Source: Phenylobacterium sp.
Lineage (GTDB): Bacteria > Pseudomonadota > Alphaproteobacteria > Caulobacterales > Caulobacteraceae
Length of the DNA: 64,000 nucleotides
Assembly: GCA_004799545.1 (NCBI GenBank)
Contig: SSMU01000030.1
Coordinates: forward strand, 124,001-188,000
Direction: 5' to 3'
Positions 32,471 to 42,633 of this stretch are shown piece after piece. The notes under the pieces are model-generated. The model was not told the origin of the DNA and ran no database searches. It worked only from the letters and a program-made list of their open reading frames with translations. The position numbers were made by a program, and so were the translations under genes. The number at the start of each line of letters is the position of its first letter. Within the stretch, counting starts at the first letter, position 1.

Positions 32471-33066
32471 AAGAGCGCGGCCTTCAGCTTCTCGAAGGCC
32501 CGGGCGCGGTGGCTCATCCGGTCCTTCGCGGCCGGATCCATCTCGCCGAAGGTCTCGGCGTGGCCCTCGGGGATGAAGATCGGATCGTAGCCGAAGCCGC
32601 GGTCGCCGCGCGGCGGGAAGGTGAGCGTCCCGTCGACCCGGCCCTCCACGACAACCGCCGGTCCGCCCGGCCAGGCGACGGCGAGCGCCGAGGTGAACCA
32701 GGCGGCGAGGTCGCGGCTCTCGACCTCCTCCAGGCGCTCCTCCACCTTGCGCATGGCGACGGTGAAATCGCGGCCCGGCCCGGCCCAGCGAGCGGAATAG
32801 ACGCCGGGCTGGCCCTCGAGCGCGGCCACCGACAGGCCGGAGTCGTCGGCGAGCGCGATCAGGCCGCTGGCTTCGGCCGCGGCGCGGGCCTTCAGCAGGG
32901 CATTGCCCACGAAGGTCTGCTCGGTCTCGTCGGGCTCGGGCAGGCCCAGCTCGCCCGCCGCGACCAGCTGGAAACGGTTCTCCAGGATCTGCGCCAGCTC
33001 GCGGGCCTTGCCGGGATTGTGGGTCGCCACCACCAGGCGCGCGCCGGGCTCGAGCTTCAGGGCCAT
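32467..33066 (-). CDS. rdgB: Non-canonical purine NTP pyrophosphatase (RdgB/HAM1)
   Basis: 199 residues. [19 protein letters not shown] at the start, [40 protein letters not shown] and [17 protein letters not shown] are the family signatures. The enzyme removes ITP, XTP and deaminated dNTPs from the nucleotide pool. The length is usual. It is coupled to hemW by a 4-nt overlap, an order common in alphaproteobacteria. Confidence 0.95.
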   Translation of the reverse strand: MALKLEPGARLVVATHNPGKARELAQILENRFQLVAAGELGLPEPDETEQTFVGNALLKARAAAEASGLIALADDSGLSVAALEGQPGVYSARWAGPGRDFTVAMRKVEERLEEVESRDLAAWFTSALAVAWPGGPAVVVEGRVDGTLTFPPRGDRGFGYDPIFIPEGHAETFGEMDPAAKDRMSHRARAFEKLKAALL

Positions 33067-33179
33067 CGGTCACCTCCAGGCGGGCGAACCTAGCGCTGGA
33101 AGTCTCCCTTGTCGCGCGGCCGGACGCAAAAGCGGTTCGATCGCCCTTGCTGGCTGAGGCTTCGCTGCATTGCAAAAGT

Positions 33180-33240
33180 TTAATATCGTTACTCGATATT
33201 CATTTGATCGAGAATCGATGCGGGCATATCGATCATCGCC
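33180..33240 (+). promoter_or_regulatory. AT-rich control region with repeated ATCGA motifs
   Basis: AATATCG/CGATATT (33182-33188 and 33194-33200) form one inverted repeat. TGATCGA/TCGATCA (33205-33211 and 33229-33235) form a second. ATCGAT occurs again between them. The region is distinctly AT-rich and precedes the small membrane protein and DUF2975/XRE genes, so it is a likely multi-site operator and promoter. The regulator is unknown; the XRE protein at 34027 is one candidate. Confidence 0.5.
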
Positions 33241-33300
33241 ATCGGAACGGCTTCACCGTTCACCACCCCGCTGCACCGCAGCAAGACTTGGAGACTTCAG

Positions 33301-33423
33301 ATGTTCGCCCGCTTCGCCACCCTGCTCGACCGCACCGCGCTCACCGTCTTCCTGGCCGTCGCCGCCGTGCCGGTGTTCGCCTTCCCGCTGCTCAGTGTCG
33401 CCCTCGGCGGCACGATCCACTAG
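33301..33423 (+). CDS. Small 40-residue membrane protein
   Basis: 40 residues from ATG 33301, with TTGGAGA seven bases upstream. A short amphipathic start (MFARFATLLDRTAL) leads to one hydrophobic helix (TVFLAVAAVPVFAFPLLSVA) and a polar end. It lies directly after the ATCGA-rich region and 76 bp before the DUF2975 gene in the same direction, so it is probably cotranscribed. The clear ribosome site supports translation. Function unknown. Confidence 0.6.
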   Translation: MFARFATLLDRTALTVFLAVAAVPVFAFPLLSVALGGTIH

Positions 33424-33499
33424 GCTTCCCGCTGTGGGTTTCGAGCTGACCCGCGCCGGCCAAGGGCGCGGGCCACGGGAGCCGATGGAGGGGCGGTTC

Positions 33500-34024
33500 A
33501 TGCGCGCGTTGGGTCCAGGCTCGGTCTCGAGCTTCCTGAAGATCATCCTGGACGTGGTCTACGTCACCCTGTGGGTGGGCGTTGGCGCCGTGACCCTGCT
33601 GGTGGTCGCCGCCCTGCTGTTCAGCTTCAACCCCGACCTCCTGGACGATGCGAGCCTCGCCTCGAGCCAACTCGCCAAGCTCGGACCGGCGATGACGGGC
33701 GTGCTGCTCGCCGCCGACCTCTACATGGCCGGCGTGCTGGTGATCGTGGGCCTGCTGCGCCGCATCTTCACCACGCTCACCGCCGGCGATCCTTTCCATC
33801 CCGACAATGTGCGGCGGCTGCGCCTGATCGGCGGCATCCTGGCCGCGCTCGAACTTGGCCGCTACGCCTTCTGGGCGATCGGCGCCTGGCTGCTGGTCGG
33901 CGTCAGCAAGGGCCAGCCGAGCATCGCCCTCAACACCTGGTTCTCCGTGCTGGTGGTCTTCGTCCTCGCCGAGGTGTTCCGCGAGGGCGCGCGCCTGCGC
34001 CGCGAGGCGGAGCTGACGATTTAG
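33500..34024 (+). CDS. DUF2975 membrane protein
   Basis: 174 residues from ATG 33500, with GGAGGGG six bases upstream; ATG 33485 is less well placed. Four membrane helices (about 12-38, 60-85, 108-128 and 135-155) surround the conserved stretch RRIFTTLTAGDPFHPDNVRRLRLIG, typical of DUF2975. Function is unknown, but DUF2975 genes are regularly followed by a short Cro/CI regulator, as here with a 2-bp gap. Joint action in sensing membrane state is inferred. Confidence 0.85.
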   Translation: MRALGPGSVSSFLKIILDVVYVTLWVGVGAVTLLVVAALLFSFNPDLLDDASLASSQLAKLGPAMTGVLLAADLYMAGVLVIVGLLRRIFTTLTAGDPFHPDNVRRLRLIGGILAALELGRYAFWAIGAWLLVGVSKGQPSIALNTWFSVLVVFVLAEVFREGARLRREAELTI

Positions 34025-34026
34025 CC

Positions 34027-34266
34027 ATGCCCATCCGTGTCCAGCTTGACCGTGTGCTCTTCGAGCGCCGCATGTCGCTCACCGAGCTCGCCGACCGGGT
34101 CGGCGTGACCATCGCCAACCTGTCGATCCTGAAGACCGGCAAGGCCCGCGCCGTGCGCTTCTCGACGCTCGCGGCCCTCTGCCGCGAACTCGAATGCCAG
34201 CCCGGCGACCTTCTGACCTACGAGGCGGGCCCGTCGGACGAGCCCGAAGAGGACGACGACAGCTGA
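34027..34266 (+). CDS. Short Cro/CI (YozG-like) helix-turn-helix regulator
   Basis: 79 residues from ATG 34027. The helix-turn-helix is nearly the whole protein: VQLDRVLFERRMSLTELADR, then VTIANLSILKTGKARAVRFS, then ELECQPGDLLTYEAG, with an acidic tail. This is the standard partner of DUF2975 proteins. It probably regulates its own operon through the inverted repeats near 33180. Confidence 0.9.
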   Translation: MPIRVQLDRVLFERRMSLTELADRVGVTIANLSILKTGKARAVRFSTLAALCRELECQPGDLLTYEAGPSDEPEEDDDS

Positions 34267-34364
34267 CGACGGCGTGGCCGCTGGTGTTGCGCCGCAGTAT
34301 CACTGACCTCCGGAAATCGTTTCGCGCCGGCAGAACCTTGCGATTCCAACACCCTCTTCATATA

Positions 34365-34389
34365 TGCGCTGCAGCAATATTGCGCTGCA
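34365..34389 (+). repeat. Direct repeat TGCGCTGCA before a mini-gene
   Basis: TGCGCTGCA occurs at 34365-34373 and 34381-34389, a 16-bp period, just before the ribosome site of the 35-residue gene. TGCAGC/GCTGCA (34370-34375 and 34384-34389) also form an inverted repeat. It may be a regulator site or part of the promoter. Confidence 0.5.
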
Positions 34390-34405
34390 CACAGGAGAGG
34401 GTGAC

Positions 34406-34513
34406 ATGATCGCCATGATCGAACGCTTCCTCGACGCCCTGTTCGCGCCCCTGGCGCGCGAGCTCGCCCGCTTGCCGGCGTCGGCCTTCCGCCACGTCCT
34501 TTCGGGCTTCTAA
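34406..34513 (+). CDS. Putative 35-residue amphipathic peptide
   Basis: 35 residues from ATG 34406 with AGGAG eight bases upstream and a T-rich terminator at 34578. The peptide MIAMIERFLDALFAPLAREL and its continuation form a strongly amphipathic helix without a true membrane span. The gene has its own upstream repeats, ribosome site and terminator, and stands alone between the XRE and rph genes. It resembles small membrane-associated or toxin-like peptides in general shape, but I do not recognise it. Function is unknown. Confidence 0.5.
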   Translation: MIAMIERFLDALFAPLARELARLPASAFRHVLSGF

Positions 34514-34526
34514 ACCACGGGTGTCA

Positions 34527-34557
34527 TCCCGGAGGCCGCGCCAGCGGCTGTCCGGGA
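34527..34557. repeat. REP-like palindrome
   Basis: TCCCGGA (34527-34533) pairs with TCCGGGA (34551-34557), with inner GCCGC/GCGGC (34535-34539 and 34544-34548). The context GTCATCCCGGA...TCCGGGACCC is a familiar dispersed intergenic repeat pattern in alphaproteobacteria. Confidence 0.6.
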
Positions 34558-34577
34558 CCCATGGACGTCGATGATTC

Positions 34578-34617
34578 AAAAAAGGCCGTGGCGGCGACGC
34601 TGCGGCCTTTTCTGTTT
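34578..34617. terminator. Bidirectional rho-independent terminator
   Basis: AAAAGGCCG (34580-34588) pairs with CGGCCTTTT (34603-34611), followed rightward by CTGTTT. Leftward the transcript ends in a run of six T. It can end both the mini-gene transcript and the rph transcript coming from the right. Confidence 0.8.
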
Positions 34618-34643
34618 CTGCCTGTGCTTATGGAGCCCCGAGT

Positions 34644-35360
34644 TTAGCCGCCCACCGCCTGCCGCTGCAGGACGCACAGCTCGCCGATCCCCTTCCTGGC
34701 CAGGCTGAACAGGGCGTCGAACTCGGCCTCGGAGAAGCCGCGCTTCTCGCCCGTCGCCTGGATCTCGACGATGTCGCCGGAGCCGGTCAGCACGAAGTTG
34801 GCGTCGGCCTCGGCGTTGGAATCCTCCTCGTAGTCGAGGTCGAGCACCGGCGTGCCCTCGAACACCCCGCAGCTGATCGCCGCCACCTGGTCGAGGATCG
34901 GGTCCTTGGTGATCAGGCCTTCGTCCATCAGGTAGCGGGTGGCGATCCGCAGGGCGACCCAGGCGCCGGTGACCGAGGCGGTGCGCGTGCCGCCGTCGGC
35001 CTGCACCACGTCGCAGTCGATGGTGATCTGCCGCTCGCCCAGCGCCTTGAGGTCGACGATCGCCCGCATCGAGCGGCCGATCAGCCGCTGGATCTCCTGG
35101 GTGCGGCCGGACTGCTTGCCCTGGGCGGCCTCGCGGCGGCCGCGGGTGTGGGTGGCGCGGGGCAGCATGCCATATTCGGCGGTGACCCAGCCCTGGCCCT
35201 TGCCGCGCAGGAAGCCCGGCACGCCTTCCTCGAGGCTGGCGGTCACCAGCACCTTGGTGTGGCCGAAGCTCACCAGGCAGGAGCCCTCCGCATAGCGGCT
35301 GACCCCGGTTTCCAGGGTGACGGCGCGCAGCAGGTCGGGGGTACGGTCGGAGGGGCGCAT
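34644..35360 (-). CDS. rph: Ribonuclease PH
   Basis: 238 residues, the usual length. [60 protein letters not shown] and [20 protein letters not shown] are diagnostic. The enzyme trims tRNA 3' ends phosphorolytically. It is divergent from hrcA with 82 bp between, the order found in Caulobacter. Confidence 0.97.
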   Translation of the reverse strand: MRPSDRTPDLLRAVTLETGVSRYAEGSCLVSFGHTKVLVTASLEEGVPGFLRGKGQGWVTAEYGMLPRATHTRGRREAAQGKQSGRTQEIQRLIGRSMRAIVDLKALGERQITIDCDVVQADGGTRTASVTGAWVALRIATRYLMDEGLITKDPILDQVAAISCGVFEGTPVLDLDYEEDSNAEADANFVLTGSGDIVEIQATGEKRGFSEAEFDALFSLARKGIGELCVLQRQAVGG

Positions 35361-35442
35361 GAAAGGTTGGGAACTCCCGTGGGGCCTGGGCGTCTTGCGC
35401 CGACTGAGGGGGCGCTTATCCTAGATCGACGAGGTCCAGTCC

Positions 35443-36540
35443 ATGGGCGCTCTCGAGGCCCTGCCACAGGCTCATGTGAACAGTTCAATCCTAGGCCGCG
35501 GGCCATCGCTCGCAGAACTCGACGAACGGGCGCGCGACATCTTCCGCCGCATCGTCGAAAGCTATCTGGACACCGGCGAGCCGGTGGGGTCGCGCACCCT
35601 GTCGAAGGCGGGCATCCAGCTGTCGCCGGCCTCGATCCGCAACACCATGCAGGACCTGACCCAGCTCGGCCTGCTGGGCGCGCCGCATGTCAGCGCCGGG
35701 CGCCTGCCGACCCACGCGGGGCTGCGGCTGTTCGTCGATGGGCTGATGGAGGTCGGCGACGTCGGCGAGGACGAGCGCCGCTCCATCGAGGCCCGCCTGC
35801 GCGCCCACGGCCGCAACTATGACGACGCCCTGAACGAGGCCTCCGCCATCCTTTCCGGCCTGGCCGGCGCCGCCAGCGTGGTGGTGACCCCGATCCGCGA
35901 CGCCGGCGTCAAGCATGTGGAGTTCGTGGCGCTCGGCGTCGAGCGGACCCTGGCGGTGATGGTCTTCGAGGACGGCACGGTGGAGAACCGGCTGATCCGC
36001 CTGCCGGCCGGGGTGACGCCCTCGGCCCTGCAGGAGGCGTCGAACTTCCTCAACGCCCGGCTGCGCGGCCGAACGGTCGCCGAGGCCCGGGCCGACCTGA
36101 AGGTCGAGCTGGAGAGCGCCCGGCGCGACCTCGACGCCAGCGCCGCGGGGCTGGTGGAGGACGGCCTCGCCGCCTGGAGCGGGGAGGGCGAGGAGCGGGC
36201 GCTGATCGTCCGCGGCCGGGCGAACCTCCTGGAGGACTCCCAGGCCATCGTCGACCTCGAGCGGGTGCGCTCGCTGTTCGACGACCTGGAGGAGAAGGAG
36301 CAGCTGATCCAGCTGCTGGACGGGGTGCGCGAGGGCCAGGGCGTGCGCATTTTCATCGGGGCGGAGACCCGGCTGTTCTCGCTTTCGGGTTCCGCTGTGA
36401 TCGCCGCGCCCTATATGACGGGCTCCCAGCGCGTGGTGGGTGCGATCGGGGTGATCGGACCCGCCCGTCTGAACTATGCCCGCGTCATCCCGTTGGTGGA
36501 CTACACCGCCCGGGTGCTTGGCCAGGTGATGAACACGTGA
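35443..36540 (+). CDS. hrcA: Heat-inducible transcription repressor HrcA
   Basis: 365 residues from ATG 35443 with GAGG eight bases upstream. The winged helix near 25-90 has [20 protein letters not shown] and [18 protein letters not shown]. The GAF-like middle and the end region [16 protein letters not shown] are as in HrcA, which represses groESL through CIRCE sites. No CIRCE element is visible in front of this gene. It is followed immediately by grpE. Confidence 0.95.
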   Translation: MGALEALPQAHVNSSILGRGPSLAELDERARDIFRRIVESYLDTGEPVGSRTLSKAGIQLSPASIRNTMQDLTQLGLLGAPHVSAGRLPTHAGLRLFVDGLMEVGDVGEDERRSIEARLRAHGRNYDDALNEASAILSGLAGAASVVVTPIRDAGVKHVEFVALGVERTLAVMVFEDGTVENRLIRLPAGVTPSALQEASNFLNARLRGRTVAEARADLKVELESARRDLDASAAGLVEDGLAAWSGEGEERALIVRGRANLLEDSQAIVDLERVRSLFDDLEEKEQLIQLLDGVREGQGVRIFIGAETRLFSLSGSAVIAAPYMTGSQRVVGAIGVIGPARLNYARVIPLVDYTARVLGQVMNT

Positions 36541-36551
36541 AGAGAGACCAG

Positions 36552-37163
36552 ATGTCCGACGACATGGACCCCGAGGGCGAAGACGCCGAGGCCGGCGGCG
36601 ATATCGAGGCGCTGAAGGCCGAGAACACGGCGCTCAAGGACCAGATGCTCCGCTATGCGGCCGAGGCCGACAACACCCGCCGTCGCGCCGAGCGTGAGGC
36701 CAACGACGCCCGCGCCTACGCCATCCAGAAATTCGCCCGCGACCTTCTGGGCGTGGCCGACAACCTTTCGCGCGCCCTGGCCCACGAGCCGGCCGACACC
36801 GGCGACGCGGCGGTGAAGAACTTCGTGGTCGGCGTCGAGATGACCGAGAAGGAGCTGCAGGCCGCCTTCGAGCGCAACGGCCTGAAGAAGATCCACCCGG
36901 CCAAGGGCGACAAGTTCGACCCCCACCAGCACCAGGCGATGATGGAGCTGGCCGAGACCGAGGTGGCGCCGGGCGCCGTCGTCGAGGTGATGCAGTCCGG
37001 CTACGAGCTGCTCGGCCGCCTGGTGCGTCCGGCCATGGTGGTGGTGGCCGCCAAGGCCGCGGGCGCCAAGGCCGATCCGGGCGCGCCCAAGCCGAACGGC
37101 GCCGACAACCCCTACGCCGCCAACGAAGATGACTCCGGCGGCTCGGTGGACACCCGGGCTTAG
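36552..37163 (+). CDS. grpE: Nucleotide exchange factor GrpE
   Basis: 203 residues from ATG 36552; a GTG overlapping the hrcA stop at 36537 is an alternative. An acidic start (MSDDMDPEGEDAEAGGDIEA) is followed by the long helix LKDQMLRYAAEADNTRRRAE, then KFARDLLGVADNLSRAL and the head motif FDPHQHQAMMEL. GrpE drives ADP release from DnaK. It forms the hrcA-grpE unit. The stop overlaps the convergent S9 peptidase gene by 4 bp. Confidence 0.95.
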   Translation: MSDDMDPEGEDAEAGGDIEALKAENTALKDQMLRYAAEADNTRRRAEREANDARAYAIQKFARDLLGVADNLSRALAHEPADTGDAAVKNFVVGVEMTEKELQAAFERNGLKKIHPAKGDKFDPHQHQAMMELAETEVAPGAVVEVMQSGYELLGRLVRPAMVVVAAKAAGAKADPGAPKPNGADNPYAANEDDSGGSVDTRA

Positions 37164-39373
37164 CCCCGCTTGCGGCGACGCGCCGGGGCGGCCTTGCGGC
37201 CGTCGCCCGCCCGGAACCGCGGATCGCCGGTCTGGCTCAGGATGAAGGCGTAGGTGTCGGCGCTCTCGTCGTCGCGCTGCTTGCGGGTCGAGCCCAGGCC
37301 GTGGCCGGCGTCGGTCTCCACGCGCAGGATCACCGGCTTGCCCGAACTGGTCGCGGCCTGCAGCCGGGCGCTCATCTTCATCGCCTCCCAGGGCGCGACG
37401 CGGGGATCGGTCATGCCAGTGGTGAGCATCACCGCCGGATAGGGCGTCCCGTCCCTGACATGCTGATAGGCGTCCATCTCCAGGAGGCCCTTGAGGCCCT
37501 CGGGGTCCTTGATGGTGCCGAACTCCGGGATGTTGGCGGGGCCGGCCTCCATGAACTCGAAGCGGGTGGCGTTGGAATCGCCGACCCGGACGATGGCCAC
37601 GCCCAGGAGCTCCGGCGCCTCGGTGAGGAAGCGGCCGACCATGATGCCGCCGGCCGAGGTGCCCTCGACCGCGAGCTTCGATGAGCTGGTCCACTTGTTG
37701 GCGATCAGCCACTTGGCGCAGTCGATGCAGTCGCGCCAGGTATTGGGCTTGGTGAGCTTCTGGCCGGCCTGGTGCCAGGCTTCGCCCAGCTCGCCGCCGC
37801 CCCGCACGTGTGCCACGGCGAACACGCCGCCGAGGTCCAGCCAGGGCAGGAAGCGCGGGCTGAAGCCGGGGTCGATATCGAAGCCGTAGGCGCCGTAGGC
37901 CTGCAGGTAGAGCGGCGCGGTCCCGTCGCGCTTCACCCCCTTGGCGTAGACGATGGACAGCGGAACCTTGGTCCCGTCGCGGGCGGTGACCATCACCTCC
38001 TGGCTCTCGTAGCGGGCCACGTCGATGGGCGGCTGCGGGGCGACGTCGGTGATCGACACCGAGCCGTCGGGGGCGCCGTAACAGACCACCGGCGGCTTCA
38101 CCCAGCTGTCCAGCACGAACCAGCAGCCGTCCTGCAGCGGGTCGGTGGAGAGCGCGCTGACCGTGCCGGGATAGGGCAGGGCGAGCGGGGTCAGCCGGTC
38201 GTCGCCAGCCAGCCGCATGATCTTGCCGAGGCCGGCGTCGAGGGCCTGGACGTAGACGCCGTCGCGGGCCGTGGAGAGCGCCTTCAGCACCACACCGCTC
38301 TCGGGGATCACCGTCTTGGCTGTGGCCAGGTTCGGCGCGGCGAGCGAGGTCTTCAGCAGCTTGAAGCGCGAGGCGTCCTTGTGGGTCAGCAGGTAGAGGT
38401 CGCCGCCGCGCAGGGCGAGGCCGGTGACGTCGTCGGCGAAGCTGACGGCGGGCGACCACTGCGGCTTGCCGGCCGCGGCGGCGGCCAGCGGGGTGACGTG
38501 GATCTCGACCTCGTTGAGCACGCCGCGGGCGGTGAGGCCGACGGCGGTGTCGCTGCCGGCCTGGACGCCCAGGACCGGGACGTCGATGTCCTGCATGGCG
38601 ATGGCCGGGTCGAAGCCGCGGGCCATGACCTTCAGGTCGCCGGCCGGGTCGGTGTTGAGGCGGTGCAGCCAGTTGACGCTGTCGGCGTAGTGGTCCGGGT
38701 CGCCGTGCTTGGTCCCGGCCTTCAGGCGCACGAAGAAGAAGCCGGAGCCGTCGGGAAGCCAGGAGGGGCTGCCGAATTGCCCCCGGTCGATGCTCTCGGG
38801 CAGGAACCTCCCGGTGGCGGTCTCCAGGATCTGGATCACCGAGTCCTCCGACCCGGCGGGCGAGACGCCGACCAGCACGTGGGCGCCGTCCGGCGAGGCC
38901 GACCAGTAGTCGAGGGAATAGTGGGTGGTGGCGGTGGCGCGGCTGTCCGGATCGAGCAGCAGGCGGTCGGCGCCGCTGCGGCCCTGGCGGACATAGAGCT
39001 TGAAGGTGTTGGCGCCGGCCGGGCGCACCTCGCTGAACACGTAGGGGCCGGCGGCCTGCACGGCCGAGACGGTGGTCAGCACGCCGGTGACCGCGCCGAT
39101 CTTCGCCGCCAGGGCCTCGCGGCCGGGGATCGCCGCCAGCCGCTCGCGGGCGTGGGCGTTCTGGCCGAGCAGGAAGGGCTTCCAGTCCGGATCGGTGGTG
39201 GTCTCCATCCAGCGGTAGCGGTCGGTGAGCGTGGTCCCGAAGAGGGTTTCGGTGACCGGCGTGAGCTTGGCGACCGGCGGCCCGGCCGGTCCCTCGGCGA
39301 AGGCCGGCGCGGCTCCGGCGGCGGCTGCGGCGGCCACGCCGGCCATCAGTTGCCTGCGATCGATCTGCGGCAT
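37160..39373 (-). CDS. Exported S9 prolyl oligopeptidase
   Basis: 737 residues. The leader DRRQLMAGVAAAAAAGAAPA has a twin-arginine-like RR followed by a hydrophobic stretch, so Tat export is likely. The N-terminal beta-propeller (about 60-440) begins DRYRWMETTTDPDWKPFL. The hydrolase domain shows HVRGGGELGEAWHQAG near 535, the nucleophile GTSAGGIMVGR near 590 and a late DAGHG-type His (ETDAGHGLGS near 695). The family cleaves short peptides, often after proline. It is a single gene, convergent with grpE and divergent from dnaN (175 bp between). Confidence 0.92.
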   Translation of the reverse strand: MPQIDRRQLMAGVAAAAAAGAAPAFAEGPAGPPVAKLTPVTETLFGTTLTDRYRWMETTTDPDWKPFLLGQNAHARERLAAIPGREALAAKIGAVTGVLTTVSAVQAAGPYVFSEVRPAGANTFKLYVRQGRSGADRLLLDPDSRATATTHYSLDYWSASPDGAHVLVGVSPAGSEDSVIQILETATGRFLPESIDRGQFGSPSWLPDGSGFFFVRLKAGTKHGDPDHYADSVNWLHRLNTDPAGDLKVMARGFDPAIAMQDIDVPVLGVQAGSDTAVGLTARGVLNEVEIHVTPLAAAAAGKPQWSPAVSFADDVTGLALRGGDLYLLTHKDASRFKLLKTSLAAPNLATAKTVIPESGVVLKALSTARDGVYVQALDAGLGKIMRLAGDDRLTPLALPYPGTVSALSTDPLQDGCWFVLDSWVKPPVVCYGAPDGSVSITDVAPQPPIDVARYESQEVMVTARDGTKVPLSIVYAKGVKRDGTAPLYLQAYGAYGFDIDPGFSPRFLPWLDLGGVFAVAHVRGGGELGEAWHQAGQKLTKPNTWRDCIDCAKWLIANKWTSSSKLAVEGTSAGGIMVGRFLTEAPELLGVAIVRVGDSNATRFEFMEAGPANIPEFGTIKDPEGLKGLLEMDAYQHVRDGTPYPAVMLTTGMTDPRVAPWEAMKMSARLQAATSSGKPVILRVETDAGHGLGSTRKQRDDESADTYAFILSQTGDPRFRAGDGRKAAPARRRKRG

Positions 39374-39548
39374 AATCCCGTCCCCTCTTCAACCCGTGGG
39401 CGAGCCTCCCTGCGGGCCGGAGAAAGTCAAGTTAAGCAACCGCAACGATCCGCTTTCCCGGCCTCGCAAATCCGGTAATGTGCAAAGTCCCTTCCAGTCG
39501 GGGCGCGGGTCTGCGAATCAGCCGCGTGGTGAGGTCCGGGACAAAGGC

Positions 39549-40667
39549 ATGAAGCTGACGATCGAAAGGGCCGCGCTGCTTCGGGCGCTTGGCCACGTGC
39601 AGAGCGCTGTCGAGCGGCGCAACACCATACCGATCCTGTCCAACGTGCTGTTGTCGGCCGAGCGCGATCGGCTGGCCTTCTCGGCCACCGACCTCGACAT
39701 GGAGATCGTTGACGAGACCGCGGCCCAGGTGGACCAGCCGGGCCAGATCACCGCGCCGGCCCATACCCTCTATGAGATCGTCCGCAAGCTGCCGGAGGGC
39801 GCCGACGTCTCGCTGGCCTTCACCGGCGAGGATCCGCGGCTGACGGTGGCGGCCGGGCGCTCGCGGTTCAACCTGCCGGTGCTGCCGGCCGGTGACTTCC
39901 CGGTGATGAGCTCCGACGGCCTGTCGGGCAGCTTCAAGCTCGACACCGGTGACCTGATCCGGCTGATCGACAAGACCCGCTTCGCGATCTCGGCGGAAGA
40001 GACCCGCTACTATCTGAACGGCCTCTATCTGCACACGGTGATGGAGGACGGCTCGGCGAAGCTGCGCGCGGTGGCCACCGACGGCAGCCGACTGGCGCTC
40101 GCCGACATGGCCGCCCCGGATGGCGCGGCCGGCCTGCCCGGCGTGATCATTCCGCGCAAGACGGTGGGCGAGGCGAGGCGCCTGCTGGAGGACGCCGGCG
40201 AGACCGTCGAGCTGCAGATCAGCCCGCAGAAGGTGCGTTTCGGTTTTTCCGGCGCCTCGCTGACCTCGAAGGTCATCGACGGCAACTTCCCCGACTACAG
40301 CCGGGTGATCCCCAAGGACAACACCCGCTCGGTGAGCGTCGACGCCAAGCTGTTCGCCCAGGCGATCGACCGGGTGGCCACCATCTCGGCGGAGAAGAGC
40401 CGCTCGGTCCGGCTGGCCTTCGAATCGGGCCGCGTGGTGCTGACGGTCCGCAACATGGAGGCCGGCCAGGCGGTCGAGGAGCTGGAGCTGGACTACGACG
40501 GCGACGCCTTCGAGCTCTCCTTCAACGCCCGCTTCCTGATGGACATCACCGACCAGATCTCGGGCGAGACGGCGGAGCTGCGGTTCGGCGGCCCCAACGA
40601 TCCGGCCCTGGTGCTCGATCCGGCCGACGGCCTCGTCCAGTACATCCTGATGCCGCTGCGCGTCTGA
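39549..40667 (+). CDS. dnaN: DNA polymerase III beta subunit (sliding clamp)
   Basis: 372 residues from ATG 39549. MKLTIERAALLRALGHVQSA, RRNTIPILSNVLLSAERDRL and the end DPALVLDPADGLVQYILMPL are the clamp signatures, and all three clamp domains are present at normal length. The clamp tethers polymerase III to DNA. It is not next to dnaA or recF, as in Caulobacter where dnaN is separate. A methyltransferase gene follows 17 bp downstream. Confidence 0.97.
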   Translation: MKLTIERAALLRALGHVQSAVERRNTIPILSNVLLSAERDRLAFSATDLDMEIVDETAAQVDQPGQITAPAHTLYEIVRKLPEGADVSLAFTGEDPRLTVAAGRSRFNLPVLPAGDFPVMSSDGLSGSFKLDTGDLIRLIDKTRFAISAEETRYYLNGLYLHTVMEDGSAKLRAVATDGSRLALADMAAPDGAAGLPGVIIPRKTVGEARRLLEDAGETVELQISPQKVRFGFSGASLTSKVIDGNFPDYSRVIPKDNTRSVSVDAKLFAQAIDRVATISAEKSRSVRLAFESGRVVLTVRNMEAGQAVEELELDYDGDAFELSFNARFLMDITDQISGETAELRFGGPNDPALVLDPADGLVQYILMPLRV

Positions 40668-40684
40668 CGATCCGCGGCGCGCCG

Positions 40685-41242
40685 ATGAAGCTCAACCTCG
40701 GCTGCGGCTACAATCGGCGGGACGGTTGGGTGAACGTCGACGCGGCGGCTGAGTGCGGGCCGGACCAGGTGGTCGACCTGGAGAGCTTCCCTTGGCCCTG
40801 GGCCGACAGCTCCGTCGAGGAGGCTCAGTTCGTCCATTCGCTGGAGCACATGGGGGGCGATCCCAAGGCCTTCCTCAAGCTGATGACCGAGCTCTACCGG
40901 GTCTGCGCGCCGGGCGCGAAGATCCACATCACGGTCCCGCATCCGCGCAACGACAACTTCATCGGCGATCCGACCCACGTGCGGATCATCACGCCGCAGG
41001 TGCTCAGGCTGTTCGACCGGAAGCTCAACGACGAGTGGAAGCTGAGCGGCGCCTCGAACACGCCCCTGGCGCACTACCTGGGCGTCGACTTCGAGATCAC
41101 CACCGCCACCGTGGTGCTCGAGGAGCCTTACGGCGGGCAGATGAAGCGCGGCGAGCTTACCGCCGAACAGGCCAACCTCTTGGTGCGCACCCAGAACAAC
41201 ATCGCCAGCGAGTGGCGCATCGAGATGATCACCCGGAAGTAG
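40685..41242 (+). CDS. Class I SAM-dependent methyltransferase
   Basis: 185 residues. The nucleotide motif MKLNLGCGYNRRDGWVNVDA is at the very N terminus, with FVHSLEHMGGDPKAFLKLMT and PGAKIHITVPHPRNDNFIGD downstream. This is a compact methyltransferase related to those that act on glycans, lipids or small molecules; the substrate is unknown. It follows dnaN closely, but I see no functional link. No membrane segment. Confidence 0.82.
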   Translation: MKLNLGCGYNRRDGWVNVDAAAECGPDQVVDLESFPWPWADSSVEEAQFVHSLEHMGGDPKAFLKLMTELYRVCAPGAKIHITVPHPRNDNFIGDPTHVRIITPQVLRLFDRKLNDEWKLSGASNTPLAHYLGVDFEITTATVVLEEPYGGQMKRGELTAEQANLLVRTQNNIASEWRIEMITRK

Positions 41243-41285
41243 GGCCGCCTAGAAGCGCGGTCCCAGGCCCGCCAATGAACGATGC

Positions 41286-41588
41286 TTAGTGGCCGTGCGG
41301 GCCTTCGTAGACGCCCGGCGCCAGCCGCTCGTCCTCGGCCCCCGAGGCGCCTTTGGCCAGCACGAAGCGGCGGTCGCAGTAGGGGCACTCGACGAAGTCT
41401 GCCTCGCCCATCTCCAGCCAGACCCGCGGATGGCCAAGCGCGCCGCCAACCCCGTCGCACGCCACGCGGGCCGAGCGCACCTCGACGATCTCTGGGGCCG
41501 GGAGGTTCGGCGTCAACGCGCCCTTGGCCGGGGCCGGCTCGGGCCGCTTCTGGGCCCTGGCGCCCTTGTTTCGAACGAGACGAGCCAT
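41286..41588 (-). CDS. Zinc-finger (CHCC-type) domain protein, NDUFS6-like
   Basis: 100 residues. The zf-CHCC pattern is Cys44, His53, Cys68, Cys71 (VACDG, GALGHPRVWLEM, VECPYCDRRFVL). This matches the bacterial relatives of mitochondrial complex I subunit NDUFS6. The first 35 residues are basic and proline-rich. The family is widespread in alphaproteobacteria as a short zinc protein. It is convergent with the methyltransferase gene and divergent from the ABC ATPase gene. Confidence 0.88.
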   Translation of the reverse strand: MARLVRNKGARAQKRPEPAPAKGALTPNLPAPEIVEVRSARVACDGVGGALGHPRVWLEMGEADFVECPYCDRRFVLAKGASGAEDERLAPGVYEGPHGH

Positions 41589-41682
41589 CGGATGTCCTTA
41601 ACTGCGCCCGGCCGCTTGGCGCGGCCCGAGTGCGCGCCTAGGTATGCGACGCGGCTTCGCGCCGTCAACGACTGGAGTTTCG

Positions 41683-42618
<936 letters not shown>

Positions 42619-42633
<15 letters not shown>

